Source: Chrysoperla carnea | Lineage: Eukaryota; Arthropoda; Insecta; Neuroptera; Chrysopidae | DNA: 64,000 nucleotides | Assembly (NCBI RefSeq): GCF_905475395.1 | Contig: NC_058337.1 | Span: forward strand, 28,172,983-28,236,982 | Reading direction: 5' to 3' | Part shown: in pieces, positions 38,457 to 51,089 of the stretch | Position numbering within the stretch: position 1 is the stretch's first letter | How the letters are laid out: each line of letters starts with the position of its first letter | Translations under genes and position numbers: made by a program | The notes under the pieces: model-generated | Database searches by the model: none | Told to the model about the DNA's origin: nothing | The model's input: the letters and a program-made list of their open reading frames with translations, nothing else

Positions 38457-41400
38457 ATGGCACCAAATAACAATGATCAAACCTCAATAAACAATCATTT
38501 TAACAATAACGAAGAACAAAAATTTAATAAGAACAATGATGAGCAAGCAGAAGAACAAGAAAACTTCATAGTAAAACATAATGGTAAATCGTATGATATA
38601 AAACGATTTTTAAAAAATCATCCAGGTGGAGTTAATTTTGTACAAGCATTCCAAAATAAAAGTATTACACATCAATTAGAAGAGCATCATCATTCACCAT
38701 CAGCCACGTACTTATTAAAAGAATATGAAATTGGTGGACGTAAATCAGAAATACGACAAAAACTAAATAATAATAATGATATAAATACAGTAATTCATGA
38801 AAAAAATATTCAGGAAATTAATGAAGATTTAGAAGTAAGTAACAGTTATGTTCTTTGTGAAAGTGTTAATACTACATGCACTTTTCCATTCAATCCATAC
38901 CCATATAGGATATACCAACTGGACCAACTCGTGGTTCAAGTCTGAGCAAAAATTGTTCACCAATAGGCCGCCAAACTTGGAAACCAAAATTTCCCCAGCC
39001 TCCACTAAGGGTTGTGCGAATGGCAGATATTGACCCTAGAAATCTCGCGACGTCTTACATTGGCCCAACTCTGGTTTCCAATCGTCATCCAAACTTTTGA
39101 TAATGGGTTATTTGTTATATAATATCGTAGCCAACAAGCTAATTTAGCCTTTCAATTTACATTCCAGCCTTTTTACTAAGTGGCGCCGTTCAACTAGTGC
39201 CCTGAATGATATTCAATCATTTAATCAAAAATGTTTTTCGATTTAATGCAATAATGACATATTTTTAAATCAAATTTCCTCCAAAAATTAACGATTTTAG
39301 AAAAAATGTTTTAAACAAAAAATGTTAGGTTTTTATGAGGATCAACTTTCTAGTTGCATGGGTTGTTGTATCTATTACCTTTTAGGATCTAAATTGGCTA
39401 TTAAAGCAACCCGGAGAGCAAGGTTCAATCTGATTTCAAAACACGATGCCCCCCATCAAGCTCTCATATTATCAAAAAACAAATTCTTAGCAACAAACTG
39501 GATTTATTAGCCTTGGTCAAAGTTGCTACATGCATTAGTTAGATAAGCTCTTGTTTAGCAGCCTTAACCGAGGCTAGTAAATCAAGCATTAACTTACTAG
39601 GCTTGGCCAATGTTGGAACAAGAACTGGTGAATCAAGCCTCAATTTATTAACCTTGACTAAGGCTTTTGCAAACACTGACAAACCATGGCTTGATTTATT
39701 ATATCAAGCCAAGGCTTGGGCAAGGATTGCCAGAACTAGGCTCAATATATTGTTTTATGTCAAGACTTGAGTGACAACGAAAAAACCAAGGCTTCATTTA
39801 TTAGCCTTGGTCGATTAGTTTGAATAAGGGTTGAGAACTAAAGCCTTGACTTATAAGCCTGGATTTATAAGCCTTGGTCACGGCTTGAGCAAACACTAGC
39901 AAACCAAGACTTGATATTAGCCTTGAACAAGGCATGAGCAAGTACTAGTTCACCAAGGTTTGCTAACGATTGCACGATTGCATAATCAACATTGGTAGAT
40001 TCTAAATGGGTAATTGAAGGTAACCTTTCTTTGAGTAAGTTGAATAACAAATGAAAGTGCACAAGTAGTAACTCGCTCTACACTATCCACATTGGTGTAA
40101 AAAGCAGTAAGAACATTTTACTTTAGTTGTTTGGAAACTTTGTGAAATTGTGAGAAAATTCTTTTAATTTGTATTCAAACATACTTGACATTGTAATAGA
40201 AGTAGTTACAAAAATCTTTTTTTTATATATCTATTAATAAACATATTAATATTTTTTATAATAGAATTTAATCGATTGGTCAAAGCCATTATTATCACAA
40301 GTAAGCGATTTAGGTGAAAAGTACAATGACTGGGTAGCATCACCGGTAGATAGAAAAATAACGTTATTCGAGAATCCAGTTCTAGAGATGTTATCAATAT
40401 CACCATGGTATATAATACCAGTAATATGGTTACCGGTAATTGGATATTTTCTATATCATGGAATGGAACGATATACGTTACACGTAAAAACAGGTAAATA
40501 AACAGTCAGTTTTTTTGTATATTAATAAAAACTGATAAATAAGATTTTCGATTTTTGAATTAGCGTACCAGACAGGGAATACGTTGCAAAGTAATTATAA
40601 AAAGTTAACTCGAAAACTATTGAAGACCTAAAGTACTAACTTTTATTATTTAACAGACAATTTTTAATGAGTATCAAAACTTAAAATAAACCCTGATGAT
40701 TTTTCTTAGGATGACAAATTTTTGGATCCAAATTCCAAATTTAACTTTTATTTTAAAAAGTTATATAAATTAAAAATAGCACTACGTACCTACTAAAAAA
40801 CGTAAAAATAATTTTGTATAGTTGCAAATTTATAATAATGGCATAATAGAATATTTAATAACTTATCTGAAATTATCCTTTACATTTTATTTATGGTTAA
40901 TTAAAATATTTTATCAAATAATTGCAAAAATTGTAATCGAATATTAAAAAAAATACATTTTTTTAATGTATAAATGATGTACAGGCGAGCAGAACCGAAT
41001 TCAGCGCCACAATTTCATCGTCCATGTAATAATATTGCCAATAAGTTTATATAATTAGAAGAAGGTGTCCTAAAATGATCTCCTCTAAGAAAAACTGTAA
41101 TTTTTAGCCAAATTTGAGATATGTATAACGTGGAAATATTTATGGTTTCTTTATTTAAGTGTTGCAATATTGGCATGCCAATTTCTTTTGATTTGTTCAA
41201 ATTTTTAGAACTATTCAATTTTTCTCAAAAGAGATCGTTTAACCGACCTTGTAAGAATAGGTGGGTAAAATGATCCCATCCGTTTTTTACCAAACAGTTC
41301 ATATAAAATATTAATTGTTCTTTTACATTTCATCCACGACTTGTATAAACACAAAGTTCACTGCTAATATCATTTAAAGCAATATATTCAAGACCCGCCA

Positions 41401-44400
41401 CATGATGGGCGATCATTTTACTCATTATAATTTTTCACACAAAATAGGGATCATTTTAATGAATATAAAAGAGATTATTTTACTCTTAGCAACATATATT
41501 CAATATGTCATAAAAACTGACCTTAAAATTCATTATGCGCCTATTAAAATGTGTTATAATATTATTAAAAGTTAACAGAAGCCAAGAGTAAAACAACTTC
41601 TCGACGAAAACTAACACAAAAAAAAAATTTTGGAATTTTACGTTGAAATTTGGCTTACCAAAGATCAAAAGCAGTCAAATTAATATTTAGCTGCGAAACA
41701 CCAAGTAGCTTTTACATCGCTATAAGTCTTTGTTCAGCAATTAATTTGATCACGTGGAAGCCATCTATCGATAAATATGATAGACGGTTTTAATGGTTCA
41801 CTTTAAACAAAGAGGGATCATTTGACTTAAAGGGATCATTATGTAGCACTTTTCCCTACTACTGAGTAATTTATATTATTCATTAAAAAAATATAAGCAA
41901 TATTATTAAATTAATAAAGAAATAATTGCGTGAAGACTTAATTATATGATAAATTCTAGGTAACTAATAAATATTTCCGCGCAAGGCTCTAAATTCGATT
42001 CTGTCCGCAACGAATATTAAAACAACCTTGGAAAAACGAACCAATAGCCCGAATCTAGTATTAAGCGTCCATTTTAGAATATTTTTATCCTTCATTCACT
42101 AATAAAATTTAATTTTGTTATATTTTTAGTTTCCTATGTAACGATAGTGTCATGCATAATATTCGGTTCATTATTATGGACATTACTAGAATATTCAATA
42201 CATCGTTGGGTATTTCATGTTACACCGTCCGGGAAATCGAAATTCTTAATCACAATACATTTTTTATTACATGGGTTACATCATAAGGTAAATATTTATA
42301 ATACATATCTATATTTATATTATTTTTATGTAATATTTAATTATCATTTAAAATTATATCTAAGTATTAATTATATAGTAAGTGGTACTAATCTCTCTAT
42401 TTCTTATCAAATTAGTGTCAACCATATGTTTACAAAGTATACCGTATGTGTTGATTAACATGTACAATATGAGTTCAACGATAAATATTAATTTGTATTG
42501 TATTCGTATAAGACCCCGTGTCTACAGAATAAATTCACACACTTTTATTTCGAAAATGGAATGAAAAATATAAAAACCGCGAAAATTTGTATCATGACTC
42601 GTAAGTTAATGATCAAATAAGGATTATATTCCCTATATTCAACCCTAAATTCTTTCGTATATCAGGAATGAAAATACCAACTTAGGGAACGATCCTCATA
42701 ATTTGTAAATTAAACTCCTTCTAGCGCCTCCTCTAAAAGGCTCACAAAAATGATATTATTTATGACTGTTATAAAACAGTAAAATTACTTTTGTATCTTC
42801 CATAATGTAATAAATCTTATCAAGGACTTTTGAACTTGTTATGTATATCAAAATGTTTTAAAATCTAATTAATATACAAAAAATTTAAATAAATATAACT
42901 GAAAGGTATTTTCTATACTAGAAAATTCCATTGAATATTGATTATACTGGTTGAGATGTTGTTTATTCTATGAAATCTGGTATATAAAAATCATATTGAC
43001 TTATGTAATCTCAGTAAAAGACTATATCCACGTTCAAAGCAATTAGTAGTCAAAGTTTTTTTATAAAATTTTACTATCGAATTAGTTTGCGCAGGTACCA
43101 AATTAATCTCCTTCTGAGCGAAATGTAACTGAAACAATTATAAAGTATAAAAGCAAGAGCATAAAAACAATATGCTGCTTCAACTCCACCCACTTTGAGA
43201 GAGAAGGTATATCACAATTGTAAGATTATTAAGATAAAAATTTAATCCGGTAAACGTCTTTATTTATATTGCAATTAGAAAGATGTATTCTAGACCCTAC
43301 TGTGGATCTGCATCATCTGACAACCAGTGTCAATTTTAAGTTCCCTGTACAGTTCTGTTTTTGCGGAAAGTAGAAGGTCCGAATCGAAACACCGTATTTT
43401 GAAACATGAAAGCAATTCTATTATACTTAATTTGAAATACTTATGCGGAACATAATAAGCATTGTCTGGGTTTTTTGCAAAAGACTCTAGGCATCTTATA
43501 TTATAAGTGGTCTATTACGCTAGTCCAATTCTACATTAAAATCGCAAAACGCGACGTGTGGGCTTCCTTTTAAGCTTTTAATAAAATCGGATCAAATCGA
43601 ATTGTAATTAATATCAGATCAACTATTCATAGTGCTCCGCACTACATACAAGATTATCTGGAAGATAATAAATATATATCAACAATAGAAAACAAAGAAT
43701 TGACCCTGTTAGTCACAATTATGGCGTCCTTTCATTTATTTAGTTTTTGAAAATTTCGAAAATTTTTGATAGTTTTTTCATGAAATTTTTTCCTTTTCGA
43801 AAATATTTCACTAGGCCATTAGTTGAAGACACCTGCAAATTGTCAACTCTCTATCTTTTATTATTTTGGAGAAAATGGAAACCAAAGTTTTGTCATAATT
43901 TGTGCCCTCACGAGTAAGCCGTGACGATTACGAAAAAATGTTTCAAACAAAAATTATTTATTTTTTTAAAAGGTACATTTTTATACCTATTTAAACTTTT
44001 GTTCTATCTCTAACGGTTTACAAGATGAGTCCTACGGACCCAAGACCCAATTGACCTGCTTATTTATGAACTCAACTTTTTACGTCTTGAGCACGCAATA
44101 AAAATTTCAGCTCAATATACCTTTTCGTTTTTGAGTTATCGTGCTTACGGACAGAAAGACGGGCAAAAAGACAACCGAAAATGGACTAATTAGGTGATTT
44201 AATGAACACCTATACCAAAATTTTGTTCTTATCATCAATATTTTTATGCGTTACAAACTTGGGACTAAACTTAGTATACCTTGATATATTATATTACATA
44301 TACTGGGTGTTCCAAACCACCCGTCCAGGCTGATTATTCTGAATAGTTTTTAAAAAAAATTGAAACGAAAAAACACGTATCAAATATTTTTTGAAACTCT

Positions 44401-47400
44401 ATCTAACCATACCAAAAACACCCTCCACCCCCTACCCCTGTTAGGGGTAGGGGGTGTAACTTGAAAAAATCAAATGGAAACCCCTATTTTTTTCTGCAGA
44501 TTTGGATTCTTCAGAAGAAAAGACAAACATTTTGTCTAAGAAATTTTTCCCGATTTTCGGTAGATCGCGCTACAATCGACAAAAATCGTTCTTTTAGATT
44601 TGGCATAAGAATTGCGCCGTTCAATGACAAAAATCAAAACGAAAAAGTAAAAATAAAAAAAAAAACACAAACACACAGAACCAAAACAAAAACAAAACAA
44701 AAGCAACACAAAAGTTAGAAATTCAACGAAAATAAAAGAGAAGCAAAAATGTCGAATTGCGGTAATTGAGGTAAACCACTAGACAATTGGGAGGATGCTA
44801 AATAAAGCTCTTAGAAAGAATTAGATATGAATCATTTTAGATTTAATTTTTTTTCAGACTTTCCAAAATAAAAAAAAACATTTTTACAAAAATAATTTTT
44901 CTAAATCATAATAAAATATGAAAAACAAAAACAGAATAGTCTTTTCTTCAAAAAAACAAAAACAAAATTGAAAATAACTATTCTCGACTCAAAAAACTTT
45001 TCTCGCCTTCACTTGAACTGCAATTCTAATGCCAAATCTAAAAGAACGATTTTTGTCGATTGTAGCGCGATCTACCGAAAATCGGGAAAAATTTCTTAGA
45101 CAAAATGTTTGTCTTTTCTTCTGAAGAATCCAAATCTGCAGAAAAAAATAGGGGTTTCCATTTGATTTTTTCAAGTTACACCCCCTACCCCTAACAGGGG
45201 TTGAGGGTGGAGGGTGTTTTTGGTATGGTTAGATAGAGTTTCAAAAAATATTTGATACGTGTTTTTTCGTTTCAATTTTTTTTGAAAACTATTCAGAATA
45301 ATCAGCCTGGACGGGTGGTTTGGAACACCCCGTACTTATACAGGGTATACAAATTGGAGTGATGCAGAAGTATGCATCTATTTCTGATATATAGGTATTA
45401 CTTCTTATATATATTTATTATCTGCCACATAATCTAATTATCTAGGCCAAATTTTCTTTGGATCAGGACTCCATGTTGTAATGCTATTACAATTTTATAT
45501 CAGAGTCATAAAATTATGTAAGATAAAATAATAATATATCAATCATTCAATTCCATAAAATTTAATATGTAGATAATATTTTTTTATCTTATCTTACTTT
45601 AGAAAGGATTAATTTGATAAGTAGTAAAATGTAAATATAAGTATAATAATTACTAAATTTTTTTTTTTTTAATGTATAATAATAGACGAGTCCCTAGTCT
45701 GAAAAAGGAATCAGGACTCTGATCTGGACGTTGCTCCAATTAATGGTAGAATTTCTCCAAAAAGTATTTCTAGCCTAGTCTGAAGAATATACCATACATT
45801 ACCAACGACATCTGCAAGCTGTGAAAGTTTTTCTTATAATAATTTATCTCAAACGATGGATAGAGGGGGTGCCATTATCAAGTTCTTGCCCTGGTTAAAA
45901 AACGTAGATCCAAGACTGCGTGGATGAAAATTATCGAAGTAGACGATAAATGTTTTTTGGAGTGATTCTAAAGTTGATGTGAATGGTGTACAGATCAGAG
46001 TCTGGATCCATTTTACTACCTAGAAACCTGTCTATAATAATATGTGTTTAAAAATTATAAATACTTACTTTCAAGTATAGATAGATATTCCACACATATT
46101 ATATCGTTTAATATAAATTTTTATCCCTCCATAGAGAGTTGACATGCTGTTAAAAAAAAAAAATAAAAGTTGTATTTACAAAATTAATGTTCCGTATTGA
46201 AGATTGGTTGAGACATAAATTATTACATAATATGGACATAATTTTTAATATTTTAATTTAAAATATTACAATTTAAAAATGCATTTAATTATACATAACT
46301 AGCGACTAGGTGCGGCTTCACGGCACGCTTTTAATTAGGATATAGATACTTCACATACAGGATGGGTCATTTTAATCTACAATGGCTAATGGCTCGTTTT
46401 TTAGTTAACCAATCAAAAAATAACTTAAACAAAAGTTGCAGAATTTGATGAGAGGGGGGGGGGAATCATGTTCTGACATCAGATTGGACCTAGTTCATCG
46501 GGTTTCTTTAATAACCAATTTAGATCCCAAACGGTAAGAGATAAAATAACACTTAAATTGAAAGGTTAATCCTCATAAAAGATCTAACATTTGTTAACTA
46601 AACCATTTTTTCGAATTTTGTTAGCTAAACCAATTTTCGGAGGAAATGCGACTTGAAATATGTCATTATTGCATTTACTCGAAAGAAAACACGCTAACTA
46701 CGGAAAAATAGCCTTTCGCCAAAAGTTCTCAAGGGCAATAGAGAACATTCACATGTATCCATGACAATTATCGATAACCTTTAAGCGTATTTTCTTTCGC
46801 TTAAATGCAATAATGACATATTTTTAAGTAGCATTTCTTCCAAAAACTAACGTTTTTCGAAAAAATTTTGTTAGCTATTTTATGAGGATCAACTTTCTTA
46901 TTTAAAAGTGTTGTCCAATTTCTTACCGTTTAGAATCTAAATTGGCTATTAAAGCAACCCGAAGAACTGTACAATTCTACAATTTTTGTTCAAGTAATTT
47001 TTTGATTGGTTATCTACAAAACAAAAAAATCATCTACACGATGGTGAAAACCGTTTCAAAAACCGTTGTGGGGTTTAGAAAGAGTTAACGGATAAACAGA
47101 CAAAGGGCGGCTTTCTGAATATTATCAATGTTCTTTTTATGCAACTCATATTTCATAAATTTATGAATATAACTTTCATTTGATACAAACAATTAAATTA
47201 ATTATATCGAGTGTATAATATCATAAGTCACGACCAATCTCTGGAGAATAAATTCACCAAGCCAAAAGTAATAAAAATAGACTTGAAAGTCGATCCGATA
47301 TACCTTTGATGATATAAAGCTTCGTTAAACAATACATATCGTTTTAATTTTGAGAATTGGTCGATCAATAACTATTAGAAAAATAAGCATTTTTGTAATA

Positions 47401-50400
47401 AACAAAATGTAGAAAATAAATTTCACTACAATTTACCCTCTGATCAATTTTTCTCCAAAATATAATATTTACAGAGATTTAAAGATCTAAAATTATGTTT
47501 TTTAGGAATGAAACTTACTTAATTTGGAACGAAAATATTAATTTTAATTTTCAAATTTTCTCAATTTTAATCGAGAAATTTAAAAAACGATTACAAACAA
47601 AGTGGGGCCATTCATAAAATACGTCGCACAAACAGAGGTAGGGAGGAATAATTATTCGCATGACTTAGAGTGACATGGAGGAAAGGGGCTTCGGAGAAGT
47701 TCCAATACTTTGGCATTCGTAGTTTGTTATCAAGTTTACTTTATCTTGTTCGTATTTTGCAAATTTTTTATTATTATAGGGATGGAGAGGGGTCAAAAAG
47801 GCGAAATTTTTGCATGATGTATTTTATGGATGGTTCAGTCCTATTTCTTATATGGGTAGTGATTCGGAAAACTTCTAGTGACTTTTCGACTTATTTTGAA
47901 ATCATGAAATCCCTTTTCAGATATTTGGCGTAACTTATGACACACACTTGTGTAACAACGTATTGAGCTAAAATTTTTCGATCCTGATAGTGTTAACTTT
48001 CCCTCACTTATTAAATTATTTGCGTTAAAATAAAGCGACTTAACATATTTCTGAAATAGTCTTTGAAAGACGTTTAATTCAAATTTCGGTACTTTTTTGT
48101 AAGTTCAATTGAAAATGTATAATAATATTAGTATTCCGCCTCTGATTTAAAGTAATATAAAGGACAAGTAAATGCTAATTTCACCTTCGAAATAATCACA
48201 TGGCGTCTGTCTGGCACATCTTTCTAAATATAGATTAATGTTATTTATTGACACTTCACTTATTACTAGGGTTCCCAGGTTAGAATAATATAATTTTAAT
48301 GTAACTCATATTTCCCATAGTTATTTAAAAATAAATTCATAAATTTTATAGATGGTTTATTTAATGAATTTTAGTCATAAAAGTTATTTTATTAGAATGA
48401 AATAAACAGATATAAAAAGAGTAGGATGATTTTTACTTTCAATAATAATTATTCAAGGCTACATCTTTTTATTTTATCATGGAAATATAATTATGAGAAG
48501 GCGTTAGAATGTTTAGAAAATAATTGTGTAGGGCAATTTATTTAACTTGTTATTTAATAATTGCGAAGACATGCGTAATGGTCAAGTTTGCCAGACTCTC
48601 TTTTAGCCGGACTTTCTGATTTTTAGCGCTGGACATATGGCACCTCTCAGTATCATTATCTTCCTTTTTTTTACTGAAAACAGAATCAATCCCGATTTCA
48701 TGGTTAAAATTGCATTGAACTGGGGTTTCAAAAAATGTCAAAGTTATTCAATGTTTACATACCGAAATGGGGCACCAATAAAAAAAAATGGGCACACTGT
48801 ATAACTGTATAATTCTGAAATTTTATCAAAATCCATTAAATTGATTGTAAGAAATTAAATTCATTCAAACATACACATAATTTATATATAGAATTGTGCC
48901 AAAATTACCACATATAGAAGATAAACAGTTTTTGGACACTAAATTGATAAGAAATTTTGTTTAAGTTTATTATAAAACTATCAAGTTAAATCAGTTCAAA
49001 CATATAGAAGTTCTGAAATTTTATATTAGTATAGATTTTAGATATAAATAGAATAATTTCTTTACAATCAGGAAATACATACCTCAGCCAAAAATACATA
49101 CGGAAATCATGGTCAATACTTAAGAATTTTTACACATAAAATGTTATTCACGCCGTGAAAAATAAACTAATTAAATAATTATGATCTTTACTCAAGTAAT
49201 ATTATTTTAATATTAATTAATATTTATTATAGATGCCATTTGATGATCGTCGATTAGTATTTCCGCCAGTACCCGCAGCTGTTCTATTTCTTGCCTTTTA
49301 TCAGATATATTCGTTTACAATGCCCGAACATCTTACATATTTTATTGGAGCTGGTTCAGTTATAGGTGAAGTATCTTTAAATAATTAATTTTTTATTTAA
49401 AACAGTAGTAATTAAATGAAAATTTTGCTTTGCGATTAGGTTATTTATTTTACGACATGACTCATTTTTACTTACATTATGGAGCACCTAAAGAAAATAC
49501 ATTTTTATACAATATGAAAAGGTATCATAATCAGCATCATTTTGTTCATCACAATAGTGGTAAGTATCATATAAGGTAAATACAGGGTCTGCAGGGAGTT
49601 TAAAACTATCGAGTTTGAAGACTAGAGCGAGTAATTTAGAGACAATTAAATTCTAGAAAGAAAGTTTCTTTGTCCAATTTTTAGATCCCAATTTGTCGTC
49701 TTTTTCTTTTTTTATAATACGCCTGTCCTTATATCAAATGTCCGCTTTGCCACTCACGACACTATATTCGAATAAATTGATTAATATTAATCCAGAAATT
49801 CTCAAAATCAAAAACGATAATTAACGGAATCTCTCGTGAACGGTACATCATATCCAAAAACTGCAAAGGGGAGGGGAAATTCTTCTTAGAATTTCATTCC
49901 CTATATCACTCAGCTCTTCTTTCTGGGGCAACCGTAATTAAAAAATAGCACGCATAATACGACAAATAATGACAAAAGCTTTGTTGCCGAGTCTTCCAAA
50001 ATTTTTGATGAAGCTATTGCGCTCAACTTTCTGAATCATACTCTTCACTTTTGCACGAAGATTCTCATGTCAACTGAGTCGACAAAGCTGAACTTTGGTG
50101 AAAACGCAATGCTGTGCAGTACTTCAAAATTTCACTCTAAGCACCCGATATTTACAATTAAGTGGTGTTTCCAAATGTCTGCCAAAAGCTTCGCGTTCTG
50201 GCAATTTTGCATATGCAAAAAATACCTTAAATCGACAATATCTGAAAATTGGCAAAACGGTTTAGCCTCGGTAAATATATATCTCGATGTAGAGGGCGAT
50301 GCGCACAGAGTTTTGAAAGTTTTTTTTCTGCATCTCGCAGAGGTCAGGTTATATAGGCTGTTGTGATGGTTATAGGTCCCATTGTGAAACCATATGGGTG

Positions 50401-51036
50401 TTTTATTACCTTTTCCGCTGTAATTGCATTTATCAGCTCTTACTACCAAGCATACACCAGCCCATCACAACCATTACTTAAACTAATTTCTTTGTTGTGA
50501 CATGACGGCAGGAATCGAATATGAAATCGAATCCGCTACCCTAGGCATACTGCGTTCGGAATTGGTTACGTCTAACTAACTGAACAACTAGAGTTGACTT
50601 CGCAGAAGTTAACTTATTGAAAAATAGTGAATGAATATCACATTTTGACATAATAAAAAGCTATGACCTAGCATGATAAACAAAAATTTGCACCCCCCCC
50701 CCCCCGGTTGGATAATTCCTACGCAATCCTGGGCCGGGATCAGCAGCAAGCCCATGGGCACAATACACTTTCTAGAAAATTAGCTTCAAATAATATCGAA
50801 ATTTACTATAACAAGCGTACTTTGTGAAATACTGTTCTGAGAGTAAAGAATTCTACATCAAATAATTGTGAAAAAAATGTTACAAACCTTATCGCCTTAT
50901 CGAATAGCGTCAAAAATTAATTTTTTATTAATTTAATTTTTTTATTTTAGGTTTTGGTATTAGTAATCGTTTATGGGACGTAATATTTGGCACATCAATC
51001 ACTTTACCAAAGTTAAGCAAAGCTTTAAGATGGTGA
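38457..51036 (+). CDS. FA2H: Fatty acid 2-hydroxylase (cytochrome b5 domain + sterol desaturase/FA hydroxylase domain), 6 coding exons
   Basis: This gene encodes the ER-membrane di-iron enzyme that 2-hydroxylates fatty acids for sphingolipids. I assembled coding exons 38457-38834, 40265-40493, 42130-42287, 49233-49365, 49440-49559 and 50951-51036. All have GT-AG borders and consistent phases, and give 367 aa, close to the usual ~370. Exon 1 is a cytochrome b5 domain with the heme motif HPGG (55-58) and a second His cluster at 77-79. Exon 2 carries the conserved linker beginning NLIDWSKPLL and a hydrophobic segment (about 175-190). The di-iron histidine boxes are H227xxxxH232, H250xxHH254, H308xxxH312, H329xxHH333 and H336. 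The protein ends GFGISNRLWD... without a clear ER-retrieval lysine motif. The start is the first ATG of an open frame. A TCCAG acceptor-like site lies 27 bp upstream, so a non-coding 5' exon is possible. The N-terminal ~35 residues are Asn/Gln/Glu-rich. Function is inferred from family membership; the call is very secure. Confidence 0.97.
39218..39432. repeat. Solo arm of the 46380-47050 fold-back family, FA2H intron 1
   Basis: Words TTAATGCAATAATGACATAT, GAGGATCAACTTTCT and ATCTAAATTGGCTATTAAAG match the right arm of the intron 3 element in the same orientation and the left arm in inverted orientation. Confidence 0.7.
39500..39970. repeat. Diverged minisatellite with internal inverted words, FA2H intron 1
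   Basis: Roughly 60-80-bp imperfect units recur, each holding words like CCAAGGCTTGA, TTTATTAGCCTTGG and GCAAACACTAG. CCAAGGCT and AGCCTTGG are reverse complements, so each unit can fold on itself. The array is richer in G+C than its surroundings. I recognise no known family. Confidence 0.7.
43690..44295 (+). repeat. Family B dispersed repeat, FA2H intron 3
   Basis: Contains GGAGAAAATGGAAACC, TGCCCTCACGAGTAAGCCGT, CTCTAACGGTTTACAAGATG, CCTACGGACCCAAGACCC and TTTGAGTTATCGTG, through to TTGGGACTAAACTTAGTATA. It abuts the fold-back at 44305. Confidence 0.6.
44305..45330. mobile_element. 1.03-kb fold-back element with ~311-bp inverted arms, FA2H intron 3
   Basis: Arms 44305-44615 and 45020-45330 are nearly perfect reverse complements, starting GGGTGTTCCAAACCACCCGT. 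Each arm carries a smaller hairpin or its remnant (CCCCTACCCCTGTTAGGGGT at 44436-44455). The ~400-bp centre is A-rich. The identical 50-residue frames read from both arms (44461 on plus, 45174 on minus) are mirror images of non-coding DNA. The superfamily is unassigned and the target duplication is not clear. Confidence 0.85.
46380..47050. mobile_element. Fold-back element, FA2H intron 3
   Basis: Inverted arms (about 46410-46690 and 46788-47035) share GGATCAACTTTC, AATCTAAATTGGCTATTAAA and AATGCAATAATGACATATTT in reverse orientation. A solo arm sits at 39218-39432 in FA2H intron 1. Non-coding. Confidence 0.7.
47604..47838. mobile_element. MITE related to 12674-12963, FA2H intron 3
   Basis: Ends GGCCATTCATAAAATACGTC and (reversed) ACCATCCATAAAATACATC. 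The interior is G-rich on one strand. The 87-codon frame at 47670-47933 is a shadow. Confidence 0.55.
49560..50950 (+). other. FA2H intron 5 with an unusual GC-richer block
   Basis: Donor GTAAGT and acceptor TTTTAG. About 49840-50560 is clearly richer in G+C than the flanks and contains open frames of about 100 codons on both strands with no family resemblance I can see. At 50694-50706 there is a poly-C run. Probably an unrecognised mobile fragment. Confidence 0.6.
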
Positions 51037-51075
51037 TATTTTTACGTACAAAATATAATTATTATCGTATTAAAA

Positions 51076-51081
51076 AATAAA
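51076..51081 (+). terminator. Polyadenylation signal AATAAA of FA2H
   Basis: A canonical AATAAA lies 40 bp after the FA2H stop codon. Further AATAAA-like words follow near 51170, so the 3' end may be used at more than one place. Confidence 0.6.
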
Positions 51082-51089
51082 TCATTGTT

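Larger units (their letters stand above)
38835..40264 (+). other. FA2H intron 1, with solo repeat arm and diverged minisatellite
   Basis: Intron with donor GTAAGT and acceptor ATAG. It holds a single arm (about 39218-39432) of the fold-back family that is complete in intron 3, followed by an imperfect tandem array of AAGGCTTG-type units (about 39500-39970). If retained, translation would stop at 38945 after the b5 domain. Confidence 0.85.
42288..49232 (+). other. FA2H intron 3 (6.9 kb), repeat-rich
   Basis: Donor AAG|GTAAAT and acceptor TATAG. It is by far the longest intron in the window and holds a family-B dispersed repeat (43690-44295), a 1-kb fold-back (44305-45330), a second fold-back (about 46380-47050) and a short TIR element (47604-47838). 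The remaining stretches (42300-43680, 45340-46370, 47940-49230) are AT-rich without recognisable features. ORFs inside it are repeat shadows. Confidence 0.85.

Noticed and set aside
38835..38945. Read-through of FA2H exon 1 to a stop at 38945 as the real gene end
   Set aside because: The GTAAGT donor at 38835 and perfect phase with exon 2 (NLIDWSKPLL) restore the conserved protein, so the longer frame is intron.
44461..45174. Two frames encoding the same ~50-residue peptide on opposite strands
   Set aside because: They are the two mirrored arms of one fold-back element, with no domain and no conservation signal.
50067..50449. 99- and 105-codon overlapping frames on both strands in FA2H intron 5
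   Set aside because: They overlap antiparallel inside an intron and neither resembles a known protein. More likely a repeat fragment.
50505..50580. tRNA-like or SINE promoter words (AATCGAATCCGC)
   Set aside because: No cloverleaf can be drawn and box A is missing, so no tRNA or SINE is called.
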